Assembly (NCBI GenBank): GCA_002438065.1
Contig: DJSP01000026.1
Coordinates: 1-32,220 of the forward strand
Reading direction: 5' to 3'
Origin: Caryophanales bacterium UBA6331
Lineage (GTDB): Bacteria; Bacillota_I; Bacilli_A; RF39; UBA660
Length of the DNA: 32,220 bases
Shown here piece after piece: positions 1-7,803 of this stretch. Numbering within the stretch: position 1 is the first letter of the stretch; each line of letters begins with the position of its first letter. The position numbers and the translations under genes were made by a program. Under the pieces are notes generated by a model. It did no database searches, had not been told where the DNA came from, and saw only the letters and a list, made by a program, of their open reading frames with translations.

Positions 1-43
1 AATAAAACTATTCACACTACCGTAAATTAAAAGGAGAAAATAT

Positions 44-496
44 ATGAAAAATAAAGTATTAATTATAAAAGTGTTGTTGGTTGTGATTATATTTGGAGGA
101 TTAATTTACTATTTAAATTCTTTAAATAATGCCAGTATTACTTTAACTAAAGATAATAATGAATATAACTTAAAAGATGTTACTATGAAAATAAAAGAAA
201 ATACTTTAACTAAAAGTGGTGCAACAATTATTATTACTGATAATAATGAAATTAAATATACATATGAAGAATATTATAAATTAGAAAAAAGAATTGATCA
301 TGTTTGGTATGAATTAAAACCAAGTGGTGATGTTTTCTTTGATGAAATGGGATATTTAGTTGATGACAATAATGAATTAGAAATGAATATTGATTGGTCT
401 AAAATATATGGTAATTTAACAAGTGGTAAATACCGAATTATTAAAAGAATATATGATGGAGAATATAAGTATTTTAGTGTAGAATTCGATTTATAA
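44..496 (+). CDS. membrane-anchored Ig-like domain protein
   Basis: 150 aa. Residues 4-25 form one hydrophobic segment after a lysine start, so this is a membrane anchor or uncleaved signal with the rest outside the cell; no lipobox cysteine is visible. The C-terminal part has the pattern seen in small bacterial Ig-like (Big_14-type) proteins: a beta-rich stretch, a 'KLEKRIDHVWYEL' segment, then 'DWSKIYGNLTSGKYRIIK' and a terminal 'YFSVEFDL' strand. Start chosen from the AAAAGGAG ribosome site 8 nt upstream of ATG. It is followed after 17 nt by an unknown gene and may belong to the same transcript. Function is unknown; the family call is from remembered motif resemblance, so moderate. Confidence 0.6.
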   Translation: MKNKVLIIKVLLVVIIFGGLIYYLNSLNNASITLTKDNNEYNLKDVTMKIKENTLTKSGATIIITDNNEIKYTYEEYYKLEKRIDHVWYELKPSGDVFFDEMGYLVDDNNELEMNIDWSKIYGNLTSGKYRIIKRIYDGEYKYFSVEFDL

Positions 497-513
497 AAAG
501 AAAGGATTTTATA

Positions 514-1314
514 ATGGATTTTGTAAAAATTGTTTATAGATATCGTAATAGATATCTTAATAGTGAAGATTTAGTAGAAAGTATTGAAAATATTTCTAAA
601 GAAGAATTAAATGATATAGATTTGAATGAATTGGAAATCATAAAAAATGATGTAAATGATATAATTAAAAATACTAAAATAACTTTAGATGATGAGGAAA
701 TAAGACGAAGAAAAGAAACGGATAAAATAATAAATATTTTAGAAAAGATATTAAATAATCCTAATAATGATGATAACGATGCTTTAGATAGAATAAAAGA
801 AAAATATAACTCTTTTAAAGAACAAGAAATGATTAAAAGAGATAGTGGTAATCGTTATGTGGAGTTAGATAATTACCTTGAAAATTGTGATTTATTTAAA
901 AAATATTATAATAATATGTCTGATGAAGAACTATTAAATTTTATTACAAATTATATTAAAATGCCAAATCCTTTTAAATTATCTAAGGAAAAATTAGATG
1001 ATTTAATTGATATAGGTTTAAAACAAAATAATAAAGAAAAGTTATGGCGTTTAGCGTTTAATTATGCTGAGTATGGAATAGATACTTCTAAAATAGAAGA
1101 TTATTATATTAATGAAAGAGATGATTATTATTTAATAGAATTAATTTCGGCTATTAAAGAGTATCTTAATGTTGATAGAATAATGGATAAGGTATTAGAT
1201 ACTAATGATGATAAATTTATTCATGCATGTGCTAATTATGCAACTAAATTAGAATTATTTACGTGGGATGAATTAAAGGAAAAATTAAAACAACATCAAA
1301 ATAATAAAATGTAA
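514..1314 (+). CDS. hypothetical acidic helical protein
   Basis: 266 aa with no signal peptide or membrane segment, so probably cytoplasmic. It is rich in Asp, Glu, Asn and Lys and looks mostly alpha-helical. Residues 1-110 look like charged helices, and the C-terminal half has repeated short helices that could be a solenoid, for example 'LWRLAFNYAEYGIDTSKIED' followed by 'LIELISAIKEYL' and 'FIHACANYATKLELFTWDEL'. I do not recognise the family. The AAAGAAAGGA ribosome site supports the ATG start. It lies 17 nt after the Ig-like gene and its stop codon is the first base triplet of the direct repeats preceding the ABC transporter. Confidence 0.6.
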   Translation: MDFVKIVYRYRNRYLNSEDLVESIENISKEELNDIDLNELEIIKNDVNDIIKNTKITLDDEEIRRRKETDKIINILEKILNNPNNDDNDALDRIKEKYNSFKEQEMIKRDSGNRYVELDNYLENCDLFKKYYNNMSDEELLNFITNYIKMPNPFKLSKEKLDDLIDIGLKQNNKEKLWRLAFNYAEYGIDTSKIEDYYINERDDYYLIELISAIKEYLNVDRIMDKVLDTNDDKFIHACANYATKLELFTWDELKEKLKQHQNNKM

Positions 1315-1351
1315 CTTAATTGTAACTTTTAATGTGATATAACTTAATTGT
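1312..1351 (+). promoter_or_regulatory. three direct repeats upstream of ABC transporter
   Basis: The motif TAACTTAATTG occurs at 1312 and 1340, with a variant TAACTTTTAAT at 1323. The first two starts are 11 bp apart, the spacing at which OmpR-family response regulators often bind; the third is 17 bp further on. The repeats lie directly before the GAAAGGAAG ribosome site of the ABC ATPase gene. Seen: the repeats. Inferred: an operator for a regulator of the exporter. Confidence 0.4.
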
Positions 1352-1366
1352 TGAAAGGAAGATTAT

Positions 1367-2035
1367 ATGGAAATATTAAAAGTTGAAAATTTAACTAAAG
1401 TATATGGTAAAGATAGCACTAAAGTTGTTGCACTTGACCATGTATCTTTTAGTGTGGAAAAAGGTGAATTTGTTGCAATCGTTGGAGCATCAGGTAGTGG
1501 TAAGTCAACATTATTACATCTAATTGGTGGGGTAGATAGACCTACTAGTGGTAAAGTTTATGTTAATGGACAAGATATTTATAAACTTGATGATGATAAA
1601 CTTGCTATATTTAGAAGGAGACAGGTTGGATTAATATATCAGTTCTATAATTTAATTCCAATTCTTAACGTGGAAGAAAATATTACTTTACCGCTTGCTT
1701 TAGATGGAAGATCTCCTGATAAAACTAAATTAAATGATATGATTAAACTTTTAGGTTTAGAAGCTAGAAAAAATCATTTACCAAATGAGTTATCAGGAGG
1801 ACAACAGCAAAGAACAAGTATTGGTAGGGCATTAATTACAAATCCAAGTATAATACTTGCAGATGAACCAACTGGAAATTTAGATTCAAAATCAAGTGAT
1901 GAAATAGTAGCACTTCTTAAAAAAACAAATAAAGAGTTAAAACAAACAATTATAATGATTACTCATAATATGGAAATAGCTGCTTGTGCTGATCGAATTA
2001 TTAAAATAGAAGATGGAAAAATAGTAGGTGAATAA
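1367..2035 (+). CDS. ABC transporter ATP-binding protein (MacB/BceA-like)
   Basis: 222 aa, the usual size for the ATPase of MacB/LolD/BceA-type exporters. Walker A is GASGSGKST (residues 40-48), the signature is LSGGQQQR, Walker B is 'IILADEPTGNLDS' and the switch histidine lies in 'MITHN'. The Q-loop region reads 'LIYQFYNLIPILNVEENI', typical of this family. ATP hydrolysis drives conformational change in the partner permease encoded 2 nt downstream. Families of this type handle antimicrobial peptides, lipoproteins or peptides; the substrate cannot be read from the sequence. Start supported by GAAAGGAAG. The direct repeats upstream may control it. Confidence 0.93.
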   Translation: MEILKVENLTKVYGKDSTKVVALDHVSFSVEKGEFVAIVGASGSGKSTLLHLIGGVDRPTSGKVYVNGQDIYKLDDDKLAIFRRRQVGLIYQFYNLIPILNVEENITLPLALDGRSPDKTKLNDMIKLLGLEARKNHLPNELSGGQQQRTSIGRALITNPSIILADEPTGNLDSKSSDEIVALLKKTNKELKQTIIMITHNMEIAACADRIIKIEDGKIVGE

Positions 2036-2037
2036 TT

Positions 2038-4629
2038 ATGAACTTACTAAAAAAATTAACTATTAAAAATTTAAAATTAAATAAAAAAAGAACTATTGTA
2101 ACCATTATAGGAATTATGCTATCCGTTGCGTTAGTAACAGCAGTTGCAACTATGTATGCTAGTGGAATAAAATCTTTAATAGTTTATGAAAAATATATTA
2201 AAGGTGATTTCCATGTTGAATTTATGGATGTTCCAAGCGACGATGTTAAAAATATAAAAAATAATAATGGTGTCGAAACTGTCTATTTAACACAAGAGAT
2301 AGGTTATGCTCCTTTAAAGGATTCTAAAAATAGTGGTAAACCATATGCTTATGTAATGGGCTTTGATAAAGGTGCTTTAGAAAATCTATCTATTAGATTA
2401 ACAAGTGGACGTTTACCGCAAAACGAAGATGAAATTATAATACCTACCCATTTAAAAACTAATGGAAGAATAGATATTGAAAACGAAAAAGAGATAACTC
2501 TAGAAGTTGGTGAGAGAGTATCAGATGGCTATAAATTAAATCAGTATAATGGTTATGATGCTGATAATGAAAAGATTATTAATACTAAACAAAAGACATA
2601 TAAAATAGTTGGAGTTTATGAAAGATCAGCAACTAATATTGAACCTTATATTGCACCGGGATATACATTTATAACCTATATTGATGACACTAATTTTATT
2701 GGCAATGTAAATGTTTATGCTAAATATAATAAAGCTGGTAGTAAAAATCATATAAAAGTTACTGCTGATATTATTGGAGTTAATGCAGAGGTTCTTAACA
2801 AATATTATTATGGAAGTTTTGATAGTGATGAAGAATTAAATAATGTTTCTAAAGAACTTGAGAAAGCAAGATATGAAATTAATATTAATGGTTATTTAAT
2901 TTCTTTAGAAAATGATCCTATTAATAATAGTGGAATTGGTAATTTAGGGTATGTTGTAATAATTGTATGTATTATTATAGTGTTTACTTCTGTATTTTGT
3001 ATTAAAAATAGTTTTGATATTTCAATAACTGAAAAAATTAAACAATACGGAATGCTTAGAAGTATTGGTGCTACTAAGAAACAAATTAGAAGTAATGTCT
3101 TTTATGAAGCAACTATCTTAGGATTAATTGGTATTCCTCTAGGTTTAATACTTGGATTTATTGCATCTTATATATTAATAATCGTTTGTAATATTTTACT
3201 TAAAGATTCATTGACTGGTGGACTTAATATGGTTCTATCATATTCTGTAATATCATATATAGTTGCAATCATACTAGGAATTATAACTATTTATTTATCA
3301 GCGTTTAAAAGTGCAAGAAAAGCATCTAAAATAAGTCCAATTGATTCAATTAGAAATAGTGCTAATATAAAATTAAATAGTAAAAAATTAAAGACGCCTA
3401 AGTTAATTAATAAAATATTTGGAGTAGGTGGAGAAATATCATATAAAAATATTAAAAGAAATAAAAAGAGTTATCGTACAACTATTGTATCTTTAACCAT
3501 TTCAGTTTTAGTATTTATTGCTTTAACTTACTTTATGAATGCTTTTATGAGTCAAATTAAACAAGAAATTAATGCTTCTGAATATAACATAAATTATAAT
3601 ATTAGAAATAATGAAGAAAAGAATATTATTAATAAAATTAATCAAACAGTAAACTTAGATAATATTAAAAATTATAGTATTATTAGGACAACATTTGGAG
3701 TATTCAATAATCCCAAATTCAATATTGAACCGAGGGAAAGTATAAATAAAAATATTCGTATTGTATCAATTGGAGAGGAAGCATATAAAAAATATCTTAA
3801 ATCTTTAAATTTAAACTATGATGATGTTAAAGATAAAGGGATATTAGTAGATGAAATTGAATATGATATATTTAATGAAGAAAAATTAATTACTAAACAA
3901 GATAGATTATATAAATATAATAAAGGTGATATAGTAAGCACAAACTTATATATCGAGCCAGATGGAATTGATATTAATTTGACTATTGGTGCAATATCTG
4001 ATGTTCGTTCATTTGGTCTTCAAAGAAATGATGCTGATGTTTATATTGTTGTAAGCGATGAGTATTACGATAGAATTAATGGTGTAAGCAGTAATTATGA
4101 TGTTTATTTTGATAGTACTGATGCTAGTAAATTGCAAGATGATATTGATAAAATTCTAAAAGATGAAAGATATTTTGTTGATAATAAAGAAGAAAATGTT
4201 AGAATAATGCGAAACTTAATTTTATTAATTGGTATATTCTTATATGGATTTATTACAGTTATTACTTTGATAAGTGTTACTAATATATTTAATACTATAA
4301 CAACTAGTATGGAATTAAGAAAGCCAGAGTTTGCTATGTTAAAATCTGTTGGTATGACAACTAAAGAATTTAATAGAATGATTAGATTAGAAAGTATCTT
4401 TGTATGTACTAAGTCACTTATATTTGGAATACCTATTGGTTTAGCAATATCTTATATAATTTATTTACTTTTAAGTCAAGATGGTGGCTTAAAGTATCAC
4501 GTACCATTTAACGGAATTATCATTTCAAGTGTATTTGTATTATTATTAATTAGTTTATTAATGAAATATTCTATTAGTAAAATTAATAAACAAAACACGA
4601 TTGAAACTATTAGAAATGAAAATATATAA
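2038..4629 (+). CDS. FtsX/MacB-type ABC transporter permease
   Basis: 863 aa membrane protein. A first membrane segment at about residues 21-44 is followed by a large extracytoplasmic domain to about residue 300. Three membrane segments come next (around 302-325, 355-385 and 402-425), each part of an FtsX domain; 'MLRSIGATKKQIR' is the cytoplasmic coupling segment. A second copy of the layout follows: a TM near 480, a second outer domain, and three C-terminal TMs with 'MLKSVGMTTKEFNRM'. Two FtsX units in one chain fit Gram-positive export or peptide-sensing permeases. It starts 2 nt after the ATPase stop, so they are translationally linked. No MacA-like partner is present. Confidence 0.9.
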   Translation: MNLLKKLTIKNLKLNKKRTIVTIIGIMLSVALVTAVATMYASGIKSLIVYEKYIKGDFHVEFMDVPSDDVKNIKNNNGVETVYLTQEIGYAPLKDSKNSGKPYAYVMGFDKGALENLSIRLTSGRLPQNEDEIIIPTHLKTNGRIDIENEKEITLEVGERVSDGYKLNQYNGYDADNEKIINTKQKTYKIVGVYERSATNIEPYIAPGYTFITYIDDTNFIGNVNVYAKYNKAGSKNHIKVTADIIGVNAEVLNKYYYGSFDSDEELNNVSKELEKARYEININGYLISLENDPINNSGIGNLGYVVIIVCIIIVFTSVFCIKNSFDISITEKIKQYGMLRSIGATKKQIRSNVFYEATILGLIGIPLGLILGFIASYILIIVCNILLKDSLTGGLNMVLSYSVISYIVAIILGIITIYLSAFKSARKASKISPIDSIRNSANIKLNSKKLKTPKLINKIFGVGGEISYKNIKRNKKSYRTTIVSLTISVLVFIALTYFMNAFMSQIKQEINASEYNINYNIRNNEEKNIINKINQTVNLDNIKNYSIIRTTFGVFNNPKFNIEPRESINKNIRIVSIGEEAYKKYLKSLNLNYDDVKDKGILVDEIEYDIFNEEKLITKQDRLYKYNKGDIVSTNLYIEPDGIDINLTIGAISDVRSFGLQRNDADVYIVVSDEYYDRINGVSSNYDVYFDSTDASKLQDDIDKILKDERYFVDNKEENVRIMRNLILLIGIFLYGFITVITLISVTNIFNTITTSMELRKPEFAMLKSVGMTTKEFNRMIRLESIFVCTKSLIFGIPIGLAISYIIYLLLSQDGGLKYHVPFNGIIISSVFVLLLISLLMKYSISKINKQNTIETIRNENI

Positions 4630-4654
4630 AACTTTCCTTAGGGAGAGTTTTTTT
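4630..4654 (+). terminator. intrinsic terminator of the ABC transporter operon
   Basis: Stem AACTTTCC (4630-4637) pairs with GGAGAGTT (4642-4649) around a TTAG loop with one G-U pair, followed by a T run to 4654. The stem begins right after the permease stop codon. Confidence 0.85.
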
Positions 4655-4677
4655 CTAAAGTTATTATAATTATATGT

Positions 4678-4704
4678 TGATAATTGATTTAATTATTGTA
4701 TAAT
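4678..4704 (+). promoter_or_regulatory. promoter of the DUF3800 gene, nearly leaderless
   Basis: TTGATA, a 16-nt spacer and a perfect TATAAT at 4699-4704. Only 9 nt separate the -10 box from the ATG at 4714, so the predicted RNA start lies within about 3 nt of the start codon. No Shine-Dalgarno sequence could fit. Confidence 0.6.
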
Positions 4705-4713
4705 AAACTTTAT

Positions 4714-5391
4714 ATGAGAAAAATTAAAAGATTAAACATATTTGTTGATGAAACAGGTGAATTTGGTTTTGGTTATGGTGCATCAGAACTTTATGGGGTA
4801 TCATTTACTTTTCATGAACAGGAAAACAACATTAATAAACAAATATTTGAACTAAACAATCGCTTAGAAAAAATAGGGTACACTAATATGATTCATATGG
4901 CTGATTTAATTATGAAACGTGGAGATTATGCAAAATTAAATATTGAAAAAAGAAGAAAAATTTTCAATGCAATTTATCATTTTGCTAGAAAGATACCTGT
5001 TAAATATAAAACTATAATAATAAACAAAAATTATATTAATAATAGTAAAATATTAAAAGTACAACTAACTTACGAAATAAATAAAATAATTATAGATAAT
5101 AATGATTATTTTAAATCTTTTGATAAAATAGTTTTATATTATGATAATGGTCAAGAACAACTTGGAAATATTTTAGATTCTGCATTCATTAAGTTTAATA
5201 ATTTTGAACATAGAAAAGATTTTAATCATCAACAAAAAAGATTATTTCAAATCTCAGATATGTTAACTTATATTGATAAATTTGATTACAAATATAAAAA
5301 TAAAATGACATTTAGTAAAAGTGAAAAATATTTTTTTGAAGAAAAATCTATTAGAAAAATAATTAAAACATTATATGATAAAAGATTATAA
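4714..5391 (+). CDS. DUF3800 family protein
   Basis: 225 aa from ATG 4714. The start was chosen because it opens just before the typical N-terminal DUF3800 motif 'IFVDETGEFG' (residues 9-18); a TTG 18 nt earlier overlaps the -10 box. The family end motif 'RLFQISDMLTY' is present near the C-terminus, with 'IVLYYDNG' in the middle. DUF3800 proteins have an RNase H-like-looking acidic core (D12, E13 and later Asp residues) and are common in accessory, phage and defence-associated regions, but no activity is established here. It is monocistronic, with its own promoter and terminator. Confidence 0.8.
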   Translation: MRKIKRLNIFVDETGEFGFGYGASELYGVSFTFHEQENNINKQIFELNNRLEKIGYTNMIHMADLIMKRGDYAKLNIEKRRKIFNAIYHFARKIPVKYKTIIINKNYINNSKILKVQLTYEINKIIIDNNDYFKSFDKIVLYYDNGQEQLGNILDSAFIKFNNFEHRKDFNHQQKRLFQISDMLTYIDKFDYKYKNKMTFSKSEKYFFEEKSIRKIIKTLYDKRL

Positions 5392-5396
5392 TTAAA

Positions 5397-5423
5397 AAAA
5401 CAATCCTTATAGACTGTTTTTTT
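5397..5423 (+). terminator. terminator after the DUF3800 gene
   Basis: Imperfect hairpin: ACAATCC and GACTGT arms between an A run and T7, beginning 3 nt after the stop. The stem is short, but the A/T flanks extend it on both strands. Confidence 0.6.
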
Positions 5424-5585
5424 AAGCGGCCAATGTGCCAACACGGGTTTGATCCTACTTAATTAAAATTAAGAGACCAATAGTAGATAAAATATATACC
5501 TACATTATGTATTATAATACATTTGCTAACAAATAATACCAATTATTTGTTGCTTTCATGAATATATTATGATATTTTTTTATAA
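5424..5585. other. gene-free AT-rich intergenic stretch with several inverted repeats
   Basis: No supported ORF. It holds a hairpin CTTAATT-AA-AATTAAG (5458-5473), a perfect 16-nt palindrome centred on TATTATAATA (5507-5522) and a perfect 10-bp inverted repeat AACAAATAAT/ATTATTTGTT (5528-5551). A minus-strand promoter-like pair TTGGTA-N17-TATTAT can be drawn across the last two. I cannot assign a function. Confidence 0.4.
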
Positions 5586-5614
5586 TTGTCAAGCAATTAT
5601 ATGTTGCATATATA
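5586..5614 (+). promoter_or_regulatory. promoter of the XRE regulator gene
   Basis: TTGTCA (5586-5591), 17-nt spacer, TATATA (5609-5614). Predicted RNA start is near 5621, giving a short leader before the GGTGATT ribosome site and GTG start at 5648. Confidence 0.55.
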
Positions 5615-5647
5615 GAACATTAATGATATTCTTAAATTGGTGATTGT

Positions 5648-5905
5648 GTGAAAAGTAATTATGAATCTGAATTAGAAGAAATATTATATCAAAATTTTAA
5701 CTTTGATTTTGTTTGTTTTAGACATAAACTAGGATTAACTCAACAAGAAATGGCTGATAAATCTCATGTTTTGAGAGATAAAATTGCTAAAATTGAAAGA
5801 GGAATATATCCACCAAATATTAAAAGTGTATTAAGAATTTTAGGACCGCTAGGTTATACTTTAAAGATAGTAAAAATAGATAATGATAAAGATAAATATA
5901 AATAA
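5648..5905 (+). CDS. XRE-family helix-turn-helix transcriptional regulator
   Basis: 85 aa, starting at GTG behind a TTGGTGATT ribosome site. Residues about 20-75 form a single HTH_3 domain: 'FRHKLGLTQQEMADKSHVLRDKIAKIERG' is the helix-turn-helix, followed by 'LRILGPLGYTLKIVKI'. Such short HTH proteins are often antitoxins or autoregulators, but no toxin gene sits beside it: the upstream neighbour is DUF3800 and the next gene is the ORF6N protein behind the palindrome array. Role beyond DNA binding unknown. Confidence 0.85.
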   Translation: MKSNYESELEEILYQNFNFDFVCFRHKLGLTQQEMADKSHVLRDKIAKIERGIYPPNIKSVLRILGPLGYTLKIVKIDNDKDKYK

Positions 5906-5910
5906 TATTT

Positions 5911-6229
5911 TTAAGGTCGCAATTTGCGACCTTAAACAAAAATCATTAAAAAGTATGATTATTTAACTTTTAAAATCACAAACTGTGATCTTAAAGAAAA
6001 GAAATATGTTAAAATTAATATTTATTGTACAAACTTGAGATCACAATTTGTGATCTCAAGATGAAAAAATTATACCAAGAATAATATAATAGTGTAATTA
6101 ATCTTCAAGGTCGCAAATTGCGACCTTGAAAAACAAAAGAATGCGATTCTAAATTTGAGGTCACAATTTGTGACCTCAAGTGTAAATACTTAAAAAATAT
6201 TCTTCAAGGTCACATTTTGTGACCATGAA
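5911..6229. repeat. array of six GGTCGCAA-type palindromes
   Basis: Six 25-27 nt inverted repeats at 5911-5935, 5970-5994, 6034-6060, 6104-6130, 6155-6179 and 6203-6229. Each has arms of the type (C/T)(A/G)AGGTC(G/A)CAA around one central base; units 1, 3, 4 and 5 are perfect in their arms. Centres are 49-70 bp apart with unrelated AT-rich DNA between. A seventh copy, differing from unit 1 at 2 of 25 positions, lies inside the ORF6N gene at 6463-6487. Read in one frame, every unit gives a variant of LRSQFATL. It fills the gene-free gap between XRE and ORF6N genes. Confidence 0.9.
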
Positions 6230-6258
6230 CATGATTTGTAATAGAAAACGAGGATTTA

Positions 6259-7125
6259 ATGAATGAAATTATAATAAAAGATAAACAAATAGAAAATATG
6301 ATTTTTGAAGTAAGAGGAGTGCAGGTAATGTTATCTTCGGATGTTGCTACATTATATCAAATTGAAACTAAGAGATTAAATCAGGTAATTAAACGAAATA
6401 TAGATAGATTTCCAAGTACATTTTGTTTTCAATTAACGGATGAAGAAATCGATAGATTATCTTTAAGGTCACAATTTGCAACCTTAAACAATAGTAATAA
6501 TTTAAGAGGGCAACACTACAAATATCTTCCATATGTTCTAACGGAACAAGGAATTATGATGATATCAGGTTTACTTAAAAGTGATATAGCTGTTAAAGTA
6601 AATATCCAAATCATTGATGCTTTTGTTAAAATGAGAAGATATTTCGCTAATAATTTTAATGCTAATGAATTATTGTTAAATCACGAAAATAGAATTCAAT
6701 TACTTGAAAATACCTTGGATTCATTCAAAGAACAGAAAATAAAGAAAATATTCTTTGAAGGTCAAATATATGATGCTTATTCAATTCTTGTAGATATCTT
6801 AAATAAAGCAAAAAATGAAATAATAATTATTGATAATTATGCTAATAAAGAATTATTAGATATTCTTAAAGATATAAATATAAGAATTATTATAGTTTCT
6901 AAAAATATTGATACAATACTTAAAGAAAAATATACAAAGCAATATAAAAATGTTAAATTTATAGATAACAACTCATTTCATGATCGTTTTATAGTATTAG
7001 ATAGAAATAAATTATACACATGCGGAGCAAGTTTTAAAGATTTAGGCAAAAAATGTTTTGCAATTAATGAATTTAATGATATAAATTATTTAGAACAAAT
7101 TATTAGTGTATTAAATATTAATTAA
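6259..7125 (+). CDS. ORF6N domain DNA-binding protein with PLD-like C-terminus
   Basis: 288 aa. The N-terminal ORF6N domain (about residues 10-110) carries 'SDVATLYQIETKRLNQVIKRN', 'RFPSTFCFQLTDEE', LRSQFATL (69-76) and 'YLPYVLTEQGIMMISGLL', the family's signature blocks. Residues 150-165 may be a short coiled linker. The C-terminal domain ends in 'FHDRFIVLDRNKLYTCGAS' (240-258), resembling half of a PLD-type fold, but with HDR where active PLD has HxK, so catalysis is doubtful. ORF6N proteins are DNA-binding and often of phage or mobile origin. The codons for LRSQFATL form the same palindrome as the array upstream. Start ATG follows a GAGGATTTA site. Confidence 0.88.
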   Translation: MNEIIIKDKQIENMIFEVRGVQVMLSSDVATLYQIETKRLNQVIKRNIDRFPSTFCFQLTDEEIDRLSLRSQFATLNNSNNLRGQHYKYLPYVLTEQGIMMISGLLKSDIAVKVNIQIIDAFVKMRRYFANNFNANELLLNHENRIQLLENTLDSFKEQKIKKIFFEGQIYDAYSILVDILNKAKNEIIIIDNYANKELLDILKDINIRIIIVSKNIDTILKEKYTKQYKNVKFIDNNSFHDRFIVLDRNKLYTCGASFKDLGKKCFAINEFNDINYLEQIISVLNIN

Positions 7126-7143
7126 AAAGAAAGGAAAATAATT

Positions 7144-7803
7144 ATGAATATTTTATTAATTGAAGATAACCTTAGCATAATTAAAGGTATAAAATATAAT
7201 TTAGAACAAAATAATTATCAAGTTGTTGCAAAAACAAATATAAGTGATTCCATTAATTATTTAAACAGTAACAATAAGATTGATTTAATAATTTTAGATG
7301 TAACATTACCAGATGGAAATGGTTTTAATTTATATGAAAATAATATTAAAGATTTAAATATACCAACAATTATTTTAACAGCTGTTGATGATGAAGATAA
7401 CGTTGTTAAAGGATTAGAGTTAGGTGTTAATGAATACATTACTAAACCATTTAGTATGAAAGAATTACTTGCTAGAATTAATCGTATAATGATTAAGAAA
7501 AATAATAATTCGATAATTAAAATTAAGGATATAACTTACAATTATGATAAAATGGAAATTTATAAGAATAATCAAAAAATAGAGTTATCTTCATTAGAAT
7601 TAAAAATATTAAATTTATTATTTAGTAATATCAATAAAGTAGTTACTCGTAATTTATTATTAGATAAAATATGGGAATGGACTGGTAATGATGTAGATGA
7701 TCATACAATAACAGTTTATTTAAAAAGAATTAGAGAAAAAATTAATACAGATATTATAATAACAGTTAAAGGAATAGGTTATAGGATTGACAATGAAAAA
7801 TAA
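7144..7803 (+). CDS. OmpR-family response regulator
   Basis: 219 aa. Receiver domain at residues 1-115 with acidic pocket E7/D8, phosphoacceptor D52 in 'LIILDVTLPDGNG', T79 and K101 in 'YITKPF'. The C-terminal winged helix (about 125-217) ends in 'HTITVYLKRIREKI...VKGIGYRI'. Phosphorylated dimers of such proteins bind 11-bp direct repeats. The start follows AAAGAAAGGA, 18 nt after the ORF6N stop with no terminator between, so both may be on one transcript. It overlaps the kinase gene by 11 nt. The ABC exporter at 1367-4629 is a plausible target, but 2.5 kb and unrelated genes separate them. Confidence 0.93.
   Translation: MNILLIEDNLSIIKGIKYNLEQNNYQVVAKTNISDSINYLNSNNKIDLIILDVTLPDGNGFNLYENNIKDLNIPTIILTAVDDEDNVVKGLELGVNEYITKPFSMKELLARINRIMIKKNNNSIIKIKDITYNYDKMEIYKNNQKIELSSLELKILNLLFSNINKVVTRNLLLDKIWEWTGNDVDDHTITVYLKRIREKINTDIIITVKGIGYRIDNEK

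Noticed and set aside
5440..5460. tRNA T-arm-like GGTTTGATCC
   Set aside because: No acceptor, D or anticodon stem can be built around it.
5911..6229. CRISPR array
   Set aside because: Units are self-palindromic, differ from one another and are unevenly spaced (49-70 bp between centres); no cas genes.
6259..7125. Prophage, suggested by the ORF6N gene
   Set aside because: No other phage genes, integrase or attachment sites; neighbours are chromosomal regulators and metabolism genes.
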